Shown here piece after piece: positions 5,712 to 7,174 of a DNA stretch of 7,174 nt. The stretch spans positions 1 to 7,174 of the forward strand of contig JAFGNY010000157.1 in assembly GCA_016926765.1 (NCBI GenBank). Reading direction: 5' to 3'. Each line of letters opens with the position of its first letter. Within the stretch, counting starts at the first letter, position 1. The DNA is from Bacteroidales bacterium (GTDB lineage: Bacteria > Bacteroidota > Bacteroidia > Bacteroidales > FEN-979). The notes beneath the pieces were generated by a model. The model did not search any database. It was not told where the DNA came from and was given only the letters and a program-made list of their open reading frames with translations. The position numbers and the translations under genes are program-made.

Positions 5712-7049
5712 TTAATCCAGGTAATTAGTAATCGGTCCATAGGCATGAAAGAAGCCCGTCAGTAAAACTGTATTGACATCTTTCTCTGCAAAAGCAACAT
5801 GATCGGAGACCAGTTGCAATCCAATCTCTTTCGATCGTTTGGCATAGGCTTTTGTAAGTCGGGCACCCAGGGTATCCATGGCTTTGATCTCTGCAAAGAT
5901 CCCGTTGAGCATCTCCTCTGTCTTGCCTGAAAACGCAACAGTTTTCCAGGGTTTCAGGGCAGCCGGCAGAGTTCCCAGTTTTGTATCGCATGAAGCCTGG
6001 AAATCAGAAAATTTCACATATTCCTTGGTCTCAGGATTGTATACGGCAACAGGTTTTCCTTTTTCATACTTCAGGATGCCATCTTTTTGCGATCCATCTG
6101 AATACTGACCTCCAAACACGCCTTGTTTAATCAATGTGTCGAGAAAGTCACTGTGTAGATCTTCCTGCTTCAGATAAGGATTCATCACACTCATGATGTA
6201 CTGGCAAACATCCACTCCGACATAATCGATCAATTGAAAGATCCCCATGGGACGAACGAGGTAATCCTGACTCACTTTGTTGATCATGTATATCGCCTCA
6301 GGAAGTGAAACTTCCTTTGACAGCTTTTCTGCTTCGTGGATCCCATGAAGGGCATCCCGCATGAAATGGCCGTTACCGATAAAGCCGGCGAAGTCGGCTG
6401 AAGGAACAACCACTTTACGAAGGCTTTTTGCATACTGAAGCGCAAACTCTTCCACTTCGGGGAGGGTATGCTTGCTTTTAATCACTTCAACTAACTTCTG
6501 GACAGCCGGTGGATTGTAGAAATGGAATCCGATAATTCGTCCGCCTAACCCAGCTTTTTCATCCAGCTCGGAAATCGGGATGGAAGAGGTGTTGGTAAAG
6601 TACCAGGGTTTGTTGGGGTTATTCCTGTCAAGCTGAGATAACAGTTTTACCTTCAACCCTGGATCTTCCTTGATTGCTTCGAAAATCAACGTAGCGTGAT
6701 AAGCTACTTCGAGATTTACCGAAGGATGAATCGTCAACATGACATCATCGACATATTGCCTGATAATCTCTTCATTATCAATCAGGTCTGCCCGATCGGC
6801 ATAGGCAGCGCGGAGTTGAACTGTCTTCTTCTCGGCTGCTTTCAGTGCCTGAACCCGGATGTACCGCATCAAACCAACCAGGGCTTCACGGGATACATCA
6901 ATGGCATTGATCACAAAAGCCTTTCCCTTATTCTCAGGTTTCAGGCTGAGATCGGCCATCTCCAGCGCTGTAAGCAACAGGATTCCGCTTCCCATTTTTC
7001 CAGCGGCTCCCAGCACTGCGACATTGGATAATCTTTCTGTGTAATTCAT
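5712..7049 (-). CDS. 3-hydroxyacyl-CoA dehydrogenase family protein
   Basis: 445 residues. An N-terminal Rossmann fold binds NAD through VAVLGAAGKMGSGI (G14, G17, G20). FEAIKED (123-129), TNTSS (152-156) and the catalytic-histidine motif GFHFYNP (H176, with E188 in LVEV) match the 3HCDH N-terminal domain. The 3HCDH C-terminal domain starts near AGFIGNGH (221-228) and includes RPMGIFQLIDYVGVD (266-280). About 130 further residues follow: a GILKYEKGKPVAVY linker, then a helical region ending GFFHAYGPITNYLD, which looks like a degenerate second C-terminal domain. This layout recalls the dehydrogenase half of dehydrogenase/enoyl-CoA hydratase fusions without the hydratase. The reaction expected is NAD-dependent oxidation of 3-hydroxyacyl-CoA to 3-ketoacyl-CoA, the substrate of the adjacent thiolase. 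It is the first gene of the operon, starting at 7049 after an AT-rich leader without a Shine-Dalgarno. AGFIGNGH departs from the usual PGFIxNR. The family is sure, chain length and direction are not. Confidence 0.93.
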   Translation of the reverse strand: MNYTERLSNVAVLGAAGKMGSGILLLTALEMADLSLKPENKGKAFVINAIDVSREALVGLMRYIRVQALKAAEKKTVQLRAAYADRADLIDNEEIIRQYVDDVMLTIHPSVNLEVAYHATLIFEAIKEDPGLKVKLLSQLDRNNPNKPWYFTNTSSIPISELDEKAGLGGRIIGFHFYNPPAVQKLVEVIKSKHTLPEVEEFALQYAKSLRKVVVPSADFAGFIGNGHFMRDALHGIHEAEKLSKEVSLPEAIYMINKVSQDYLVRPMGIFQLIDYVGVDVCQYIMSVMNPYLKQEDLHSDFLDTLIKQGVFGGQYSDGSQKDGILKYEKGKPVAVYNPETKEYVKFSDFQASCDTKLGTLPAALKPWKTVAFSGKTEEMLNGIFAEIKAMDTLGARLTKAYAKRSKEIGLQLVSDHVAFAEKDVNTVLLTGFFHAYGPITNYLD

Positions 7050-7174
7050 AGATTAAGGATTGGTTATTAGTTGATTATTACTATTTTGTTATGAGGTCAT
7101 GAGGTCATGAGGTCATGAGGTCATGAAAATCGTCTTTCGTTCTTCGTATGTCACCAGTTCGGTTTGCGTTTTTC
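7050..7174 (-). promoter_or_regulatory. Upstream region of the acyl-CoA operon
   Basis: This 125-bp stretch runs to the right edge. The 40 bp next to the dehydrogenase start are very AT-rich, have no Shine-Dalgarno and show no convincing TAnnTTTG element. Beyond them is the 8-bp tandem array, then about 50 bp of mixed sequence in which no gene can be supported. The operon promoter probably lies here or just past the edge. Confidence 0.35.
7091..7126. repeat. Tandem array of four 8-bp units (ATGAGGTC)
   Basis: Four exact copies of ATGAGGTC (7091-7098, 7099-7106, 7107-7114, 7115-7122) are followed by a partial ATGA. Each junction creates the palindrome TCATGA's core (TCATGA). The array lies 42-77 bp upstream of the dehydrogenase start, where a promoter or leader would be. 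Short exact arrays of this kind can change copy number by slippage. Confidence 0.93.

Noticed and set aside
7113..7172. Possible 3' end of an upstream minus-strand gene (frame ending in TGA within the 8-bp array)
   Set aside because: Only 19 codons are visible and other frames are equally open over this length, so a coding call cannot be supported.
1..7174. CRISPR array, tRNA, rRNA or insertion sequence
   Set aside because: No spaced repeats, tRNA-like folds, rRNA stretches, transposase motifs or terminal inverted repeats were seen; the only repeats are the short tandem ones listed.

Overview
The window looks like a piece of a Bacteroidota chromosome, probably Bacteroidales or a relative. 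The reasons are mid-range GC, a secreted LamG protein of a style common in that phylum, a DUF6232-type small membrane protein, and AT-rich leaders without a Shine-Dalgarno sequence. The assignment is from recalled family features only. All six genes lie on the minus strand, so the window reads from right to left. They form two blocks separated by a 118-bp AT-rich gap (3391-3508).

Block 1 (7049 to 3509) is a compact acyl-CoA operon: an NAD-dependent 3-hydroxyacyl-CoA dehydrogenase, an SCP2-type thiolase, and an FMN-dependent nitronate monooxygenase/FabK-like oxidoreductase. The thiolase has a strong Shine-Dalgarno sequence in a 17-bp gap, and it overlaps the oxidoreductase by four bases (ATGA). 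The first two enzymes catalyse consecutive steps of beta-oxidation or its reversal (3-hydroxyacyl-CoA to 3-ketoacyl-CoA, then thiolysis). The oxidoreductase's substrate cannot be read from sequence. Upstream of the operon lies a tandem array of four 8-bp units.

Block 2 (3390 to the left edge) is the less ordinary part. It contains a small two-helix DUF6232-like membrane protein, a strong rho-independent hairpin, a secreted/membrane protein with LamG, SH3-like and about four transmembrane segments, and a CbxX/SpoVK-type AAA+ ATPase cut by the window edge. The ATPase opens with five 46-residue W/GY/WVVVM repeats that resemble the DUF7477 region of plant casein-kinase-1-like proteins. The last two genes are only 14 bp apart, and the ATPase's Shine-Dalgarno sequence overlaps the preceding stop codon, so they are almost certainly co-expressed. 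A reasonable but unproven reading is a membrane-anchored sensor or adhesion protein coupled to a cytosolic remodelling ATPase, with the small membrane protein as an accessory. I know of no named system with this composition.
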